Source of the DNA: an uncultured bacterium
GTDB lineage: Bacteria; Cyanobacteriota; Vampirovibrionia; Gastranaerophilales; Gastranaerophilaceae
Length of the DNA: 64,000 nucleotides
Assembly: GCA_902777605.1 (NCBI GenBank)
Contig: CACYUI010000011.1
Span: forward strand, 62,001-126,000
Reading direction: 5' to 3'
The notes under the pieces were generated by a model. That model worked only from the letters and a program-made list of their open reading frames with translations, was not told where the DNA came from and ran no database searches. The position numbers were made by a program, and so were the translations under genes. This document shows positions 34,001 through 42,886 of the stretch, one piece after another (positions within the stretch are counted from its first letter, which is position 1; each line of letters opens with the position of its first letter).

Positions 34001-36556
34001 ATTTGCTAATGTTCCCGCACCAGCAAAAGCAGCCATATTCATTGCTCGATGTGCAGAATCTTCTAACGAACGACCGTTAGCAACATCAACACCAAAAGTA
34101 GCTGTACCGGCAGTCACACCACTTTTAACCATTCTTGCAGCTTTGTTATAATTTGCCACTTTAGAAACAGTATTAACAACTTTAGCAACCTTATATGCCT
34201 TGTGTGCAGTATTTCCTGCTGCCACTACACCTGCAGCTGCAGTTCCTATACCTGCTGTTGCTGCTGTCAATGCAATTGTCGCTGCAATTTCTAAAGCAAT
34301 TTCAAAACCTGCTTCTTGAGCTCTTAAATTCTTATTAAACGAGCTCATTTCTTTTGCAAATGTTGAAGTTCCGAATGCGGCATCATGAAGTTGTTCCATA
34401 TCAGTTACCATTTGCTGCATAGAACGACCGCTCATTGCATTCTTTTTATTGTTTTCCAATGCTTGTTTAAATTCTTTTAACCAAGTTGTACAATTTGCTT
34501 TTGTTGGTATTATACCTTTTGCTTTTAGCTGAGAAAACATTATCTTTTTAATTTCATTAAATGTCTTATCAGAATATTGGTCATAATTAACTTTATTCTG
34601 TGATGCCCATTTAATAGCTTTATCAATACTTGGGATTGATGCTTCTGCAAGATTTACAGTTGCGATATCCCTTTCTGATTTTTCCCAAGCTGCTATAACT
34701 TTTGCATTAAAAGGTACACCTGTGATTTCTCCATACTTCGTTTTAAAAGCTCTGATATTTTCTGCTTTTCCGCTTTGTGCTTTTTTTGCAGCCGCATAAA
34801 GTTCTTTTGCACTCTTTGCGTTAGCATTGGTTTTTTCTGTCATTTCGCTAATAGAACGACCAAACCAACTGTAACCATCCGTTACACTTGTTAACCAAGT
34901 GTCATCTTTCCTTTGTTTATTATATTCTTTAACAGTTTCGTTGTGTTCAGTAATATTTTTGCCTGCAAAAGATCTAGCCGCTGCTTTTTCACTCATCTTT
35001 GCTTTTGATTGAGCAGTTTTAATCACCCCTAACAAGCCATTAAAGGCATTTTCCATTTTTGGAATATCCCAATTTTTGAAAGCATTATTGAATGCATCAT
35101 AATATTGCTTTCTGTTTGGAGCATTAACTTCCTGCGCTTTTGAATACAAATCCTTGAATAACTTGCTGATGATTTTAGGCTGCATTCTTTGCGCAGCGCC
35201 ATGCAATGATCTTTCTCCATCAATTGTATCTATAATAGATGAATCGTCTTTCCTTACTTTTGGGGAATTGTATGCACTTAAAAAGTCTACAATATTATTT
35301 TTACTGATTTTTTTCTGTACAAAATCTAACATTTTAGTTGTACTGGTTGAACCATGGTTTTCATCGGCAATCTTATAGAACTGATATGCCAGTTTTGTCG
35401 CTTCTATTCGGTTTTTCTTTGCATTATATTTATCTGCAAGAGCTTTTGTCATTTTAAAGTTTAGCGGTTTTGAGTTTACTAATTTTCCGCCTTTAAAATT
35501 GTTCGGATGCTCTTTTTCAATTGCTTTAGCCCTTTCTTGTATCTGTTGTTCGGTAGCTTTTATACCTTCTTGGTTATACAAGGTCCTTGCTATAACGGTA
35601 GCAGTTGTCCCGTTTTTCCACAAAACTTGTCCATATTCCCAATCTTTACCTTTTTGCCCCTTCCAAAAATCAGGTTTGATTGCAGGTGCTTTTGGTTTTG
35701 ACGGAGTCTTTTTTGCCGCTGCAGCCTTTCTTGCTGCCGCTGCCTTCTTTGCAGCTTCTGCTTTTGCTGCTGCCTCAGCTTTTGCAGCAGCTTCTTGTTC
35801 AGCTTTTGCTTTCTCTTCAGCCGCTTTTCTCTCTTCTTCAGCCTGCTTTGCTGCTTCGGCTTTTGCAGCTGCTTCTTCAGCTTTAGCTTTTTCTATTTCT
35901 TCTTGTGTTGGAATTACAACTTCGTCCCCAACTTTAACTTCATCACCTAAGTTAGGATTTGCTCTTTTCAAATCTTCTACGCTGACACCATGTTGTTGAG
36001 CAATACTTACTAAAGTATCACCATCTTTTGTCTTAACTTTTGTTTTTTCAGGGCGTTGTACGACTTTAGGCTGAGCAGCTTTTGGAGCATCATGTTGTTG
36101 TACCTGTCGCTCGCCTTGTCGTTCAGGCACTTGGCGTACTTGAGATGATTCAACATTTTCTTGTTGCTGCTGAACAGAACTGTTATGAATATCCATAAGT
36201 TGTTGGATAAATGCCAAAACATTTTTTCGCTTGAAATCTTTTTTCTCAAAACCATCTTCTCCGAGAACTTTATTCAAATCTCTTCTCAGACCACCTGCTT
36301 CCCATCTGCCAAGATTTTTAGAGTTATGTCTGCTTGCTCTTTTCTCAACTGCAGCGAAAAATACGCTTAATTCTTTTTGTGATAAAGTGGTATCGTCATG
36401 ATCATCTGCACTTTGATCAGCATTTTTGACATATTTTTGAATTTTGTCAAAAATAGTCTTGCCAGCATCATCAAGACTTTCTCTCTTGATTTCACCTTTA
36501 GCAATTTCGCTGAGTTTAACCAGTTCTCCATTTACTTTCATTTCGTAATCTGACAT
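31073..36556 (-). CDS. Giant LysM-domain protein with Pro-Thr-Gly-Glu repeats
   Basis: A 1,827-residue protein, the largest in the window. N-terminal ~45-120 has an acidic D-rich EF-hand-like segment (DQSADDHDDTTLSQKEL). A LysM peptidoglycan-binding domain spans ~172-216, followed by an Ala/Lys/Glu-rich helical stretch (~220-285). The middle is long and helical, with a hydrophobic Ala/Gly-rich region (~755-800, 'IALEIAATIALTAATAGIGTA'). Two ~60-residue tandem repeats (~965-1075) share KLPPE(A/T)QRRLIGRINQRAE. Then come many GEPEPTGEPKPTG-like repeats (~1085-1420), and a folded C-terminal region (~1675-1827). AAGGAG precedes the ATG. The architecture suggests a cell-wall-associated or secreted surface protein; no enzymatic motif is recognised. 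Confidence 0.85.
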   Translation of the reverse strand: MSDYEMKVNGELVKLSEIAKGEIKRESLDDAGKTIFDKIQKYVKNADQSADDHDDTTLSQKELSVFFAAVEKRASRHNSKNLGRWEAGGLRRDLNKVLGEDGFEKKDFKRKNVLAFIQQLMDIHNSSVQQQQENVESSQVRQVPERQGERQVQQHDAPKAAQPKVVQRPEKTKVKTKDGDTLVSIAQQHGVSVEDLKRANPNLGDEVKVGDEVVIPTQEEIEKAKAEEAAAKAEAAKQAEEERKAAEEKAKAEQEAAAKAEAAAKAEAAKKAAAARKAAAAKKTPSKPKAPAIKPDFWKGQKGKDWEYGQVLWKNGTTATVIARTLYNQEGIKATEQQIQERAKAIEKEHPNNFKGGKLVNSKPLNFKMTKALADKYNAKKNRIEATKLAYQFYKIADENHGSTSTTKMLDFVQKKISKNNIVDFLSAYNSPKVRKDDSSIIDTIDGERSLHGAAQRMQPKIISKLFKDLYSKAQEVNAPNRKQYYDAFNNAFKNWDIPKMENAFNGLLGVIKTAQSKAKMSEKAAARSFAGKNITEHNETVKEYNKQRKDDTWLTSVTDGYSWFGRSISEMTEKTNANAKSAKELYAAAKKAQSGKAENIRAFKTKYGEITGVPFNAKVIAAWEKSERDIATVNLAEASIPSIDKAIKWASQNKVNYDQYSDKTFNEIKKIMFSQLKAKGIIPTKANCTTWLKEFKQALENNKKNAMSGRSMQQMVTDMEQLHDAAFGTSTFAKEMSSFNKNLRAQEAGFEIALEIAATIALTAATAGIGTAAAGVVAAGNTAHKAYKVAKVVNTVSKVANYNKAARMVKSGVTAGTATFGVDVANGRSLEDSAHRAMNMAAFAGAGTLANELAPVFTKVGNKLFTKCMSKCSSKLAQKFNIDNATMRTLVAEFANTSAAYGIMKAEGANDEQALEGAFTAFLMSMGFRGVAAAKGRFKAKADAPVEPKPTPSSVAEDEFALMIEKSNDMSKVRAKISNDPKFQKLPPEAQRRLIGRINQRAEIIEGIEARNATNPNEGADYFRNIIETSDDMSAVRAKISNDPNFQKLPPETQRRLIGRINQRAETIEGIEARISTAPDAPVEPKPTGEPEPTGKPSPTEPTNLETREQWAAEFRNKEKYSDEYIQSQLKAGGSDKNPNRWMALSEEAEARARQAALGKPKPTGEPEPTGEPKPTGEPEGAGKPKPTGEPEPTGEPKPTGEPEPTGESNPLGIKGEAITGDEAAAIRRDIRKIMDNAHDSDAKKIGLLKDLNAKLRKYVGKKSAGTDHATELQNQIKDAMKKLKPQVTGEPKPTGEPEPTGEPKPTGELEPVGTEKPLNTEFESLFEKSQFKRTTSQTPDHLGGQKRQQLENEIDKMLEKASGEADLAKIEAGLDKIRTNPDWVKNMKTKVNARRAELKNPANVDETPVSADEPKPTGKPNPASNSEEFVGHDNAIAKNQQKALEKHYRETETIDTRDGKSYTYNKVSDAQMLQDYANFSKAGNTVGCKAIEKVLKERGKVVVKDADGSFKLADRPSRYARIRQAASNFKTRAGKWVKKQIDKLRSKKNSKPQENAEAPKPEAQEPQGTTVTDRAGAPTKVNKLFDEYKALKKAGVPDNDPRMQDVLKGLRHRGYAVHSNQLVEIDASNLSLAQRAMKARAQAADRARQAFSRSPKAEEVKTDFEADTGIKPAGDRTVEELIPEWEAQAKAKGYRLEHFEWNEGKTVTYEFLPKDFHVGRLSGNRTIIVENGKVVSDRVPFENSKGGYDYKTYDAQGGMTKYEMTFEHNGNNVTITVDSDGVRYLDQPKNVIGGYGEATTWDAMYQKYGVELPYNFHDGSIIPVV

Positions 36557-36769
36557 AACTTACTCCTTATATCTTTATCTTACTTATTTTTTTATGTAAT
36601 TTTCCTTCTAAAGCATGATAATTCATGTGTTTTAACGGCATTTTTGAGAAAAACTTTAGTAAATATAAAATAATTGTTACAAAGGTTAACAATTGATAAA
36701 AAAATGTGACTGTTTGTTTGACATGTACAATTGCGAAAAAATCTTTGATTTTCGCGGCAATCCAAAACT

Positions 36770-37228
36770 TTTTCTGGATTACTTCGTCACTGCGTTCCTC
36801 GTAATGACAGTTTTTTGTCGCATTAGCAAAGGCAACTTATAAAATATTACATATTAACACCTTACCCTATCCCTCTCCTGTAAGGAGAGGGTAGTTTTTC
36901 CGTCTTTCTGAACGAATGTGAAGAAACGCCATAACTTTTTTCAAAAAAGTATTGGCGATTCTTCGGGATAAATTTCGCTATTTCCCTCATAATGACGATA
37001 ATTGCAGGATTTGTTTTTTATCAACACCCTCCCATTCCCTCACCTGTCCTTCGGACATCCTCTCCCGCTCAATGGATGTTGCGAGCGAGGAATAAGTTTT
37101 ATTTTGATTTTGTACCTCCCTGACAAGGGAGGGAACATGGTTTTTGTCGCCTTATTCAAGGCGCACTATGAAATATTACTGTAAGGTCTTTATCGTTCCT
37201 TCCCTGATTAGGGGAGGTTAGGTGGGGT
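36770..37228. repeat. Cluster of dispersed palindromic repeats, right of the giant gene
   Basis: The 751-bp gap 36557-37307 contains no convincing gene. It has the second copy of the 39-bp repeat (36770-36808), C-rich/G-rich palindromes (~36860-36900, ~37024-37080) and the inverted copy of the 26-bp element (37202-37227). The permease promoter follows at 37296. The families match those to the left of the giant gene at 30.7-31.0 kb. Confidence 0.8.
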
Positions 37229-37295
37229 TTTGGCTTGAATGATTGTTTTTGTCTCACAATAACAGAAAAAATTTTTCTGATTAAAATAATTTCGG

Positions 37296-37301
37296 TATAA
37301 T
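37296..37301 (+). promoter_or_regulatory. -10 box of the sugar permease gene (leaderless)
   Basis: TATAAT (37296-37301) is followed by 6 nt and ATG 37308. No Shine-Dalgarno is visible. The -35 region (TTTTCT, 17 bp upstream) is weak. Confidence 0.5.
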
Positions 37302-37307
37302 ATTTTT

Positions 37308-38144
37308 ATGAACAAAGAGCGTTTCGGATTTATTTTTGTATTACCTGCATTAATTGGAACTTTTATTTTTGTAATCATTCCAATATTCTGCTCTTTTGCA
37401 TTGAGTTTTGCAGATTGGGATTTGCTGGGCGATATTAAGTTTGTCGGTTTAGATAATTACAAAGCTATTCTTTCTCAAGGCGAATTTTTGCAAATTCTTA
37501 TTAACACTTTTGTTTACGCAATTTCAACAACTGTCTTTGCCGTAATAATTCCACTTATTATTGCATCAATTTTGAATACAAAAATAAGGGGGGCAGAAAC
37601 CTTTAAAACAATATATTTTCTGCCGTTTATCACTCCGGCTGTTGTTATAGCGATTGTTTGGGGGTGGATTTTTGACCCGAATATCGGTGCAGTAAATACA
37701 CTATTAAAAACTCATTACACTTGGCTTTTTGACACACATCTTGCCATGCCGGTATTGATTTTTGTTTCGGTATGGAAACTTATAGGATACAATGTAGTAC
37801 TATTTTTAACGGGATTTACAACTATTGATTCAAGTCTTTACGAGGCTGCAAAAATTGATGGCGCAGGAGCTAAGGAAACTTTCTTTAAAATAACTCTTCC
37901 GCTTTTGAAACCGACAACATATTTCGTAACACTTGTTACCGCAATTTCTTCTTTTCAAGTGTTTGATTTAATCTATGTAATGACTTCCGGCGGCCCGAAT
38001 GATTCAACAAATATTATAGTTTATTCAATATACAAATACGCATTTGAATATTTTGATATCGGAAAATCATGTGCGTTAGCTTATATTCTTTTTGTAATAA
38101 TATTTGTCCTTGCACTCATTCAAAGAAAAATTGCAAAAAAATAG
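37308..38144 (+). CDS. Sugar ABC transporter permease, MalF/UgpA type
   Basis: A 278-residue permease with about six transmembrane helices. N-terminal FGFIFVLPALIGTFIFVIIPIF is the standard TM1 of carbohydrate-uptake CUT1 permeases. The cytoplasmic EAA loop YEAAKIDGAGAKETFFKITLPLLKPT, which contacts the ATPase, is intact. Companion MalG permease and ATPase genes are not adjacent; a solute-binding lipoprotein of the matching type is 14 kb away at 51629. Predicted leaderless. A bidirectional terminator separates it from the convergent fliD. Confidence 0.9.
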   Translation: MNKERFGFIFVLPALIGTFIFVIIPIFCSFALSFADWDLLGDIKFVGLDNYKAILSQGEFLQILINTFVYAISTTVFAVIIPLIIASILNTKIRGAETFKTIYFLPFITPAVVIAIVWGWIFDPNIGAVNTLLKTHYTWLFDTHLAMPVLIFVSVWKLIGYNVVLFLTGFTTIDSSLYEAAKIDGAGAKETFFKITLPLLKPTTYFVTLVTAISSFQVFDLIYVMTSGGPNDSTNIIVYSIYKYAFEYFDIGKSCALAYILFVIIFVLALIQRKIAKK

Positions 38145-38168
38145 CCTGACACAAAAAGCATCAGGTTA
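38144..38168. terminator. Bidirectional terminator between permease and fliD
   Basis: agcctga / tcaggtt (7 bp including one G-U, 11-nt loop) beginning at the permease stop codon. It is followed on the plus strand by a T-rich run. Confidence 0.65.
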
Positions 38169-38190
38169 TTTTTATATATTTTTAAAATTA

Positions 38191-39948
38191 CTATGACGAA
38201 CTTGTTGCACCATAGTTCAAGAATGAACTGTAATTTTGCTGCATTGAAGCTATCATGTTTTCCATTGCGGAGAATTTCTTCTCTAACTGTGTTTTATAAG
38301 ATGAAATATATTTGTTTTGTTTTGTAACTTTGTCATTTACATTTTTAATATTCTTATCTAAGGTTGATGTTTTTACATCAAAGAAACCTACGGTTGCTTT
38401 CAAGCTCTGTTCAACAGCATCTTCCATCATACCAAAAATACTGTTGTCACCTGATAACAATGCTCTCACAGAATCAGGATCTTCTTGTATTGCTTTCAAG
38501 AACTTGTCTTCATCAAAAGTTAACGAATTTGTATCTGTATTCAAATTCCCTGCATCTGCCGAGCTTGTTGAGATACCTATTTCTGACAATAATTTGAAAA
38601 CCCCTCCGTTTGAATCATTTGAACTTAATGCATAACTTCTTACGGTATTTTTTAAACTTGTAAGAGATGATTCTCCGTGTAGGTCAGCACCGTTAGCCGT
38701 AACTGTATCAATTTTATCTACAAAATTATTATATGCTGATACAAAAGATTTAAGTGCATCTACTAAACCGTCAGTATCTTGTGAAACTTTTAACGAGGTT
38801 TGTCCGTCTTCTTCTGTATTTACTCTGTTTAATGTAAGTGTAACACCCTGTATTCTTGAAATATCAGCAGTAACTGTATTTGAGGTTGATGTCATTTGTG
38901 TACCATTTACTGTAAACAACGCATTTTTACCTAATGTTTGAGTATCAGTATACATCCTTGATGCTAAAATATTACCGTCTTCGTCCCATTCTGATGTCGT
39001 AAATCCCATAACATCAGTAAAGTTGCTTGTTCCTGCTTCAATATTTATATAAGAAGCGCCTTCTCTTGTTGATGTGATTGAAAGCTTTCCTGCTGCATCA
39101 TCCCAGTATGCGTATGCAGATGCATCTTCTCTATTGTTTATTTCTGATATCAATGATGAAAGCGTTGTGTTTTCAGTGATTGTAAATTCTGCATCACCGA
39201 TTGTAAAAGTACCTGCTTTTATAACTTGATTAAATCCTGCATTATCTGCCGTTAAAACAGATGCAATAGAAGCTTTGTATACAGAACTTGTTGATTGATA
39301 AGTTCCGTCTTCTTGCCTTTCAAGACCGACTAAAGATGTTAAGTTTGAAGTATCTGTAGTTGCGCCAATGTGAATTGAATCACCACTGTTTGCCGCAGAG
39401 AATTTTAAAACACCGTCTGCTCCAACTTCCGTATTAACTCCAAACCCTTCAAGAGCTTGCTTCAAATCTCCCAAAGTATAATCTTCGTTTATAGTTATTG
39501 TATTCTTGTGTCCGTTTACATATGCAGTAAAAGTACCTGCTTTGACACCCAAATTCTTAAGAGATGTAGTTTCGTCAGCAACTGAGCTTGCAGGCTCTCT
39601 TGAAACTGCTTTTGTATATGTTGCAAGCTGCTGAACCGATACATCATAATTTTGTTTTCTTGCGGTGGAATCTGCTACAGCGGTAAATATTTCCTCATTA
39701 GAAGATTTAACCATATTTTGAGAAAATAAATCAAAAACTCCGCCAAATTTGGCATCTGTAAGCTTTTCAAGCGCACCTCTCAATGTTGATACCGTACTTC
39801 TTGTATCAGTTAGAGTTGCTTTTACCGTGTTATATCCTGCAACTTCTTTTTGAAGAGTTGTAACTTTTTGTTGTTTTACGGATAAATATGCATCTACCCA
39901 TGATGATGTATCCAAGCCTGAAACCAGACCGCTAAATGAAATTGTCAT
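38191..39948 (-). CDS. fliD: Flagellar hook-associated protein 2 (filament cap)
   Basis: A 585-residue protein. N-terminal MTISFSGLVSGLDTSSWVDAYLSVKQQK is the FliD signature (SGLDTSSIV-like). The C-terminal coiled coil (NKYISSYKTQLEKKFSAMENMIASMQQNYSSFLNY) is the typical FliD tail that packs the cap pentamer. The middle contains flagellin-hook-like β-rich repeats (KAGTFTAYVNGHKNTITIN, IKAGTFTIGDAEFTIT). FliD caps the growing filament and helps flagellin insertion; it shows that the organism encodes a flagellum. No other clear flagellar gene is adjacent. Confidence 0.92.
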   Translation of the reverse strand: MTISFSGLVSGLDTSSWVDAYLSVKQQKVTTLQKEVAGYNTVKATLTDTRSTVSTLRGALEKLTDAKFGGVFDLFSQNMVKSSNEEIFTAVADSTARKQNYDVSVQQLATYTKAVSREPASSVADETTSLKNLGVKAGTFTAYVNGHKNTITINEDYTLGDLKQALEGFGVNTEVGADGVLKFSAANSGDSIHIGATTDTSNLTSLVGLERQEDGTYQSTSSVYKASIASVLTADNAGFNQVIKAGTFTIGDAEFTITENTTLSSLISEINNREDASAYAYWDDAAGKLSITSTREGASYINIEAGTSNFTDVMGFTTSEWDEDGNILASRMYTDTQTLGKNALFTVNGTQMTSTSNTVTADISRIQGVTLTLNRVNTEEDGQTSLKVSQDTDGLVDALKSFVSAYNNFVDKIDTVTANGADLHGESSLTSLKNTVRSYALSSNDSNGGVFKLLSEIGISTSSADAGNLNTDTNSLTFDEDKFLKAIQEDPDSVRALLSGDNSIFGMMEDAVEQSLKATVGFFDVKTSTLDKNIKNVNDKVTKQNKYISSYKTQLEKKFSAMENMIASMQQNYSSFLNYGATSSS

Positions 39949-40108
39949 AATTTAAAAATCCTTTTTTAAATTTTGTATATACACTAATATATACTATTAT
40001 AAAACATGTTTTTCTTTATTTCAACCCTTTATATGAAGGAATTTTCATATATTATGCTTATTATGTTATAATAATTATAAATATTAGATTATATATGGGG
40101 AGAGAAGT

Positions 40109-42370
40109 ATGAAAAATGCAAGCTGCGAACTTGAAAAAGAGTTATTCAAAAGTGTGTTTGAAAAAACACCTGATTATATAAAAAATCTTAACTTGATGAA
40201 TTTTGATAATATGGATGGATTTAGTTTTATTCTAAAACGAGAACATCTTTACCCGCATTCGGAAGAAAATCCCGAGGGATTGAATCTAAAAGAGTGGTTT
40301 GCAAATTATTCAAAAGAGGCAAAAGTTTCGACTGCAGGTATTAGAGGCCCGCAAAATATACTTTATCCTCAAGATACGAGATTTCCTATAAATCTTGTCG
40401 GCATTGTTCTTGCTACACTTGCAAAATCGCTTGTTGTAAAATGCAAATGCCAAGAAAAAGGTAAAGAAATCAGAAAACTTGTCGGCAGTGAGGTCAGATA
40501 CAATTCTGATTTATATCTCGATGCAATAGCAAGGGTTCAGGCAGCACAAGGTATCAGAACACTTACACCCGTTGGCAGAAAAACTATTCCTATTTGGCTT
40601 GCATCATTTTTGGCATTCAAGCTCGATTTGGTCGGCGGAGAATACATAACATCAAGCCATGGTATTTCTGTTAAAACGGCAACAAAGGATTTGAATTCTC
40701 AAGGCAGCCAATATCTTCCTGAAGAATCATTAGAATTTGTAAACAAAATTCAAGAAATTTTTGATACTGTTGAAAGGGAAGGCAGTTATGAAATTAAAAT
40801 TGCGCCGGAGTTAGACCCGCATATTGATGAAACAATTATGGAAAGGCTAAATGACGGAGTTGATTTGTATGTTGATTACCTAAAATCCGGTGTGGCAAAA
40901 AACATTTCCGGTATCAAAAAAATGCAGAATAAATTGTTCATTGAAAGTGTTGGCGGATGTGCATACAGAACTCTGAGCCGAGTCCTTGAAAAACTCGGTA
41001 TTCAAGACAAATATGTTTGGAATAATACGGAAGAAGATCCTTTCTTCCACTCTATCGGAAAATATGATACTGATCCTAAAGGAAACAAAACATTCTATGA
41101 TTATTCCGTAGATGCTACTGTTTTGGCTAAAAAATCAGATGGTACGAAATACTTCCCTGTGATTGAGTCTTTACATTACGAAAAAGTTTTAAAAGACCTG
41201 CCTCTGGGTACTATTGTACTTATTACCGACCCCGACCATGACAGACTTACTGTTTGTCAAATAGAGGCAATCGGGAACGAACCTGCGCTTGACGAAATCG
41301 GAGTATCATATATTAAACTGGATGAAAACAGAATATTAACTGTTTATACTGCAAATCAAGCATTCTTGATGCTTATGAATTATAGAGTTAAGCAATTGAA
41401 AGCAGAAGGAACTTTCAAAAATCATCCTAGATTTATGATTAAAACAACTGCGTCCGCTCTTTCTTGGGATGAATGGGCAGAGGCAAATGGTATAAAAGTG
41501 GTTAATGTACCTGTGGGATTTAAAGAAATTGCCAACATAATGAAAAAAGTTGAACTTCAAATCAAAAATAATCCTGATAAAGAAGTAGTTGTTGATGATG
41601 TTTTTGGCAATCCTATAAATTTAGGTGTGCAGCCTCGTTTAATATTTGGCGGCGAAGAATCAGGCGGTATGATTATGGGTTCTGAGGATTTGATTGAATC
41701 TCTTGCCGGCAGAAAAGCAATCGCAATGAGAGAAAAGAGTGCTACAGAAGCTATTATTGTAGCATCTTCTCTTGGTGCAAAGCTTGAGGAAGAAAACAAA
41801 ACACTTTCAGAATACTTAACGGAAATTTTTGAAGAAAATAATATTGTTGCAAAATTTGATGTCAGAGAAGATATCGCGTATTATAACGAATCAGAACCTG
41901 ATATTGATAAGTTAAAACAAGCAAAAACAGAAGGCGAAAAGCAGAGAACAAAGAACGACTTGTTCTATCTATCTTTGGCTATCGGCATAAGAGAAAATAT
42001 TCTACAAATCGAAGATGTCAAAAATGTTTTGAGGGATGCATTTAAAGATATGAATTTTGACAATCTTGAATCTGTAAAATTTGTAGGTGACGGAACTTAT
42101 TTGAAATTTTCAGATAAATATATAGAAATCCGCCCATCGGGAACTGATGCCAAAACAAAAGCGTACGGCGGCGGAGAAAACTTAGAAGATATAGAAAAGT
42201 TTTCAAGAGTTTTAGGTAATTACTCGGGAGACAGAACTGAATTACATAAAAAAGCGATTACTGAAGAGTTTTATAATAACTCTAAAGAAGTTGCATTGAA
42301 CCATTATTTGGAATTTGTTTCAAAAGATGCAAATAACGAGGAATTTGTAATACCTGATTACAATTATTAG
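40109..42370 (+). CDS. Large phosphohexomutase-superfamily protein with variant active-site loop
   Basis: A 753-residue protein of the alpha-D-phosphohexomutase superfamily, longer than the usual ~450-600. Loops: the phosphoserine loop reads EYITSSHGISVK, keeping Ser-His but losing the Asn-Pro of the normal TASHNP; metal loop ITDPDHDRLTVC; sugar loop FGGEESGGMIMGS; phosphate loop EIRPSGTDAKTKAYG. The Ser and most Asp ligands are retained, so catalysis may be preserved with altered specificity. GGGGAGAG precedes the ATG. It is followed by a gtrA-like gene, which fits a role in surface glycan synthesis. Not a standard PGM or PMM by eye. Confidence 0.8.
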   Translation: MKNASCELEKELFKSVFEKTPDYIKNLNLMNFDNMDGFSFILKREHLYPHSEENPEGLNLKEWFANYSKEAKVSTAGIRGPQNILYPQDTRFPINLVGIVLATLAKSLVVKCKCQEKGKEIRKLVGSEVRYNSDLYLDAIARVQAAQGIRTLTPVGRKTIPIWLASFLAFKLDLVGGEYITSSHGISVKTATKDLNSQGSQYLPEESLEFVNKIQEIFDTVEREGSYEIKIAPELDPHIDETIMERLNDGVDLYVDYLKSGVAKNISGIKKMQNKLFIESVGGCAYRTLSRVLEKLGIQDKYVWNNTEEDPFFHSIGKYDTDPKGNKTFYDYSVDATVLAKKSDGTKYFPVIESLHYEKVLKDLPLGTIVLITDPDHDRLTVCQIEAIGNEPALDEIGVSYIKLDENRILTVYTANQAFLMLMNYRVKQLKAEGTFKNHPRFMIKTTASALSWDEWAEANGIKVVNVPVGFKEIANIMKKVELQIKNNPDKEVVVDDVFGNPINLGVQPRLIFGGEESGGMIMGSEDLIESLAGRKAIAMREKSATEAIIVASSLGAKLEEENKTLSEYLTEIFEENNIVAKFDVREDIAYYNESEPDIDKLKQAKTEGEKQRTKNDLFYLSLAIGIRENILQIEDVKNVLRDAFKDMNFDNLESVKFVGDGTYLKFSDKYIEIRPSGTDAKTKAYGGGENLEDIEKFSRVLGNYSGDRTELHKKAITEEFYNNSKEVALNHYLEFVSKDANNEEFVIPDYNY

Positions 42371-42442
42371 GGGTAGGGGTAAATAATAATTTAAAAATTA
42401 ACTCAAAAGTTAGCAAAAACATAAATTTTGGAGAAAAAGCCG

Positions 42443-42838
42443 GTGATAAAAAAAATATGGTTTAATTTAGATGATAAAATACGATTTTTATTTGTAGGCG
42501 GGTTTAATTTTGGTGTTTCCTACCTTATGTATGCTGCATTTTGCCTGCTATTGGGCGAAAGCGCATACCAAATAGCACTTATATTAGCCTGGGCTCTTTC
42601 TTCAATCGTATCTTTTACAACTCAAAGATATCTTGTTTTTGAAAGCAGAGGAAATTGGATTAAAGAGTATCTGAAATGCTGTACAACTTGGTTTTGCAGC
42701 TATTTAGTTAATGCTTTTCTGCTTGAAGCTTTTGTAAAATTTGTTCACTTAAATGTCTATATTTCGCAGTTTGTGGCAACTTTTACCGCAGCAGTTGTTA
42801 CATATATTCTGTTCAAAAAATTTGCATTTAAACATTAA
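42443..42838 (+). CDS. GtrA-like membrane protein
   Basis: A 131-residue protein with four predicted transmembrane helices. Family landmarks are FLFVGGFNFGVSYLMYAAFC near the N-terminus, and SSIVSFTTQRYLVFES, matching the GtrA 'NFxxNRxWVF' motif. Such proteins flip or transfer polyprenyl-linked sugars in O-antigen and cell-wall modification. GTG 42443 is taken as start because GGAG lies 10 nt upstream; the longer frame would begin at a TTG overlapping the Shine-Dalgarno. It lies 72 bp downstream of the phosphohexomutase gene and is convergent with the envelope operon. Confidence 0.85.
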   Translation: MIKKIWFNLDDKIRFLFVGGFNFGVSYLMYAAFCLLLGESAYQIALILAWALSSIVSFTTQRYLVFESRGNWIKEYLKCCTTWFCSYLVNAFLLEAFVKFVHLNVYISQFVATFTAAVVTYILFKKFAFKH

Positions 42839-42886
42839 TATTGGGTAAAACCTGACCTATTTTTAAAAATTATTTATTATAAAAAT

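Noticed and set aside
33627-34151. Plus-strand open frame of 174 codons
   Set aside because: Antisense of the giant gene with no start signals; its length reflects the codon bias of the opposite strand.
35499-35999. Plus-strand open frame of 166 codons
   Set aside because: Antisense of the Ala/Lys/Glu-rich and LysM-encoding part of the giant gene; the Ala/Ser/Phe-rich translation is an artefact of the repeats.
40109-42370. Inactive pseudo-enzyme
   Set aside because: The Ser-His pair, metal-type acids and phosphate loop are present, so loss of activity cannot be claimed from the altered loop alone.
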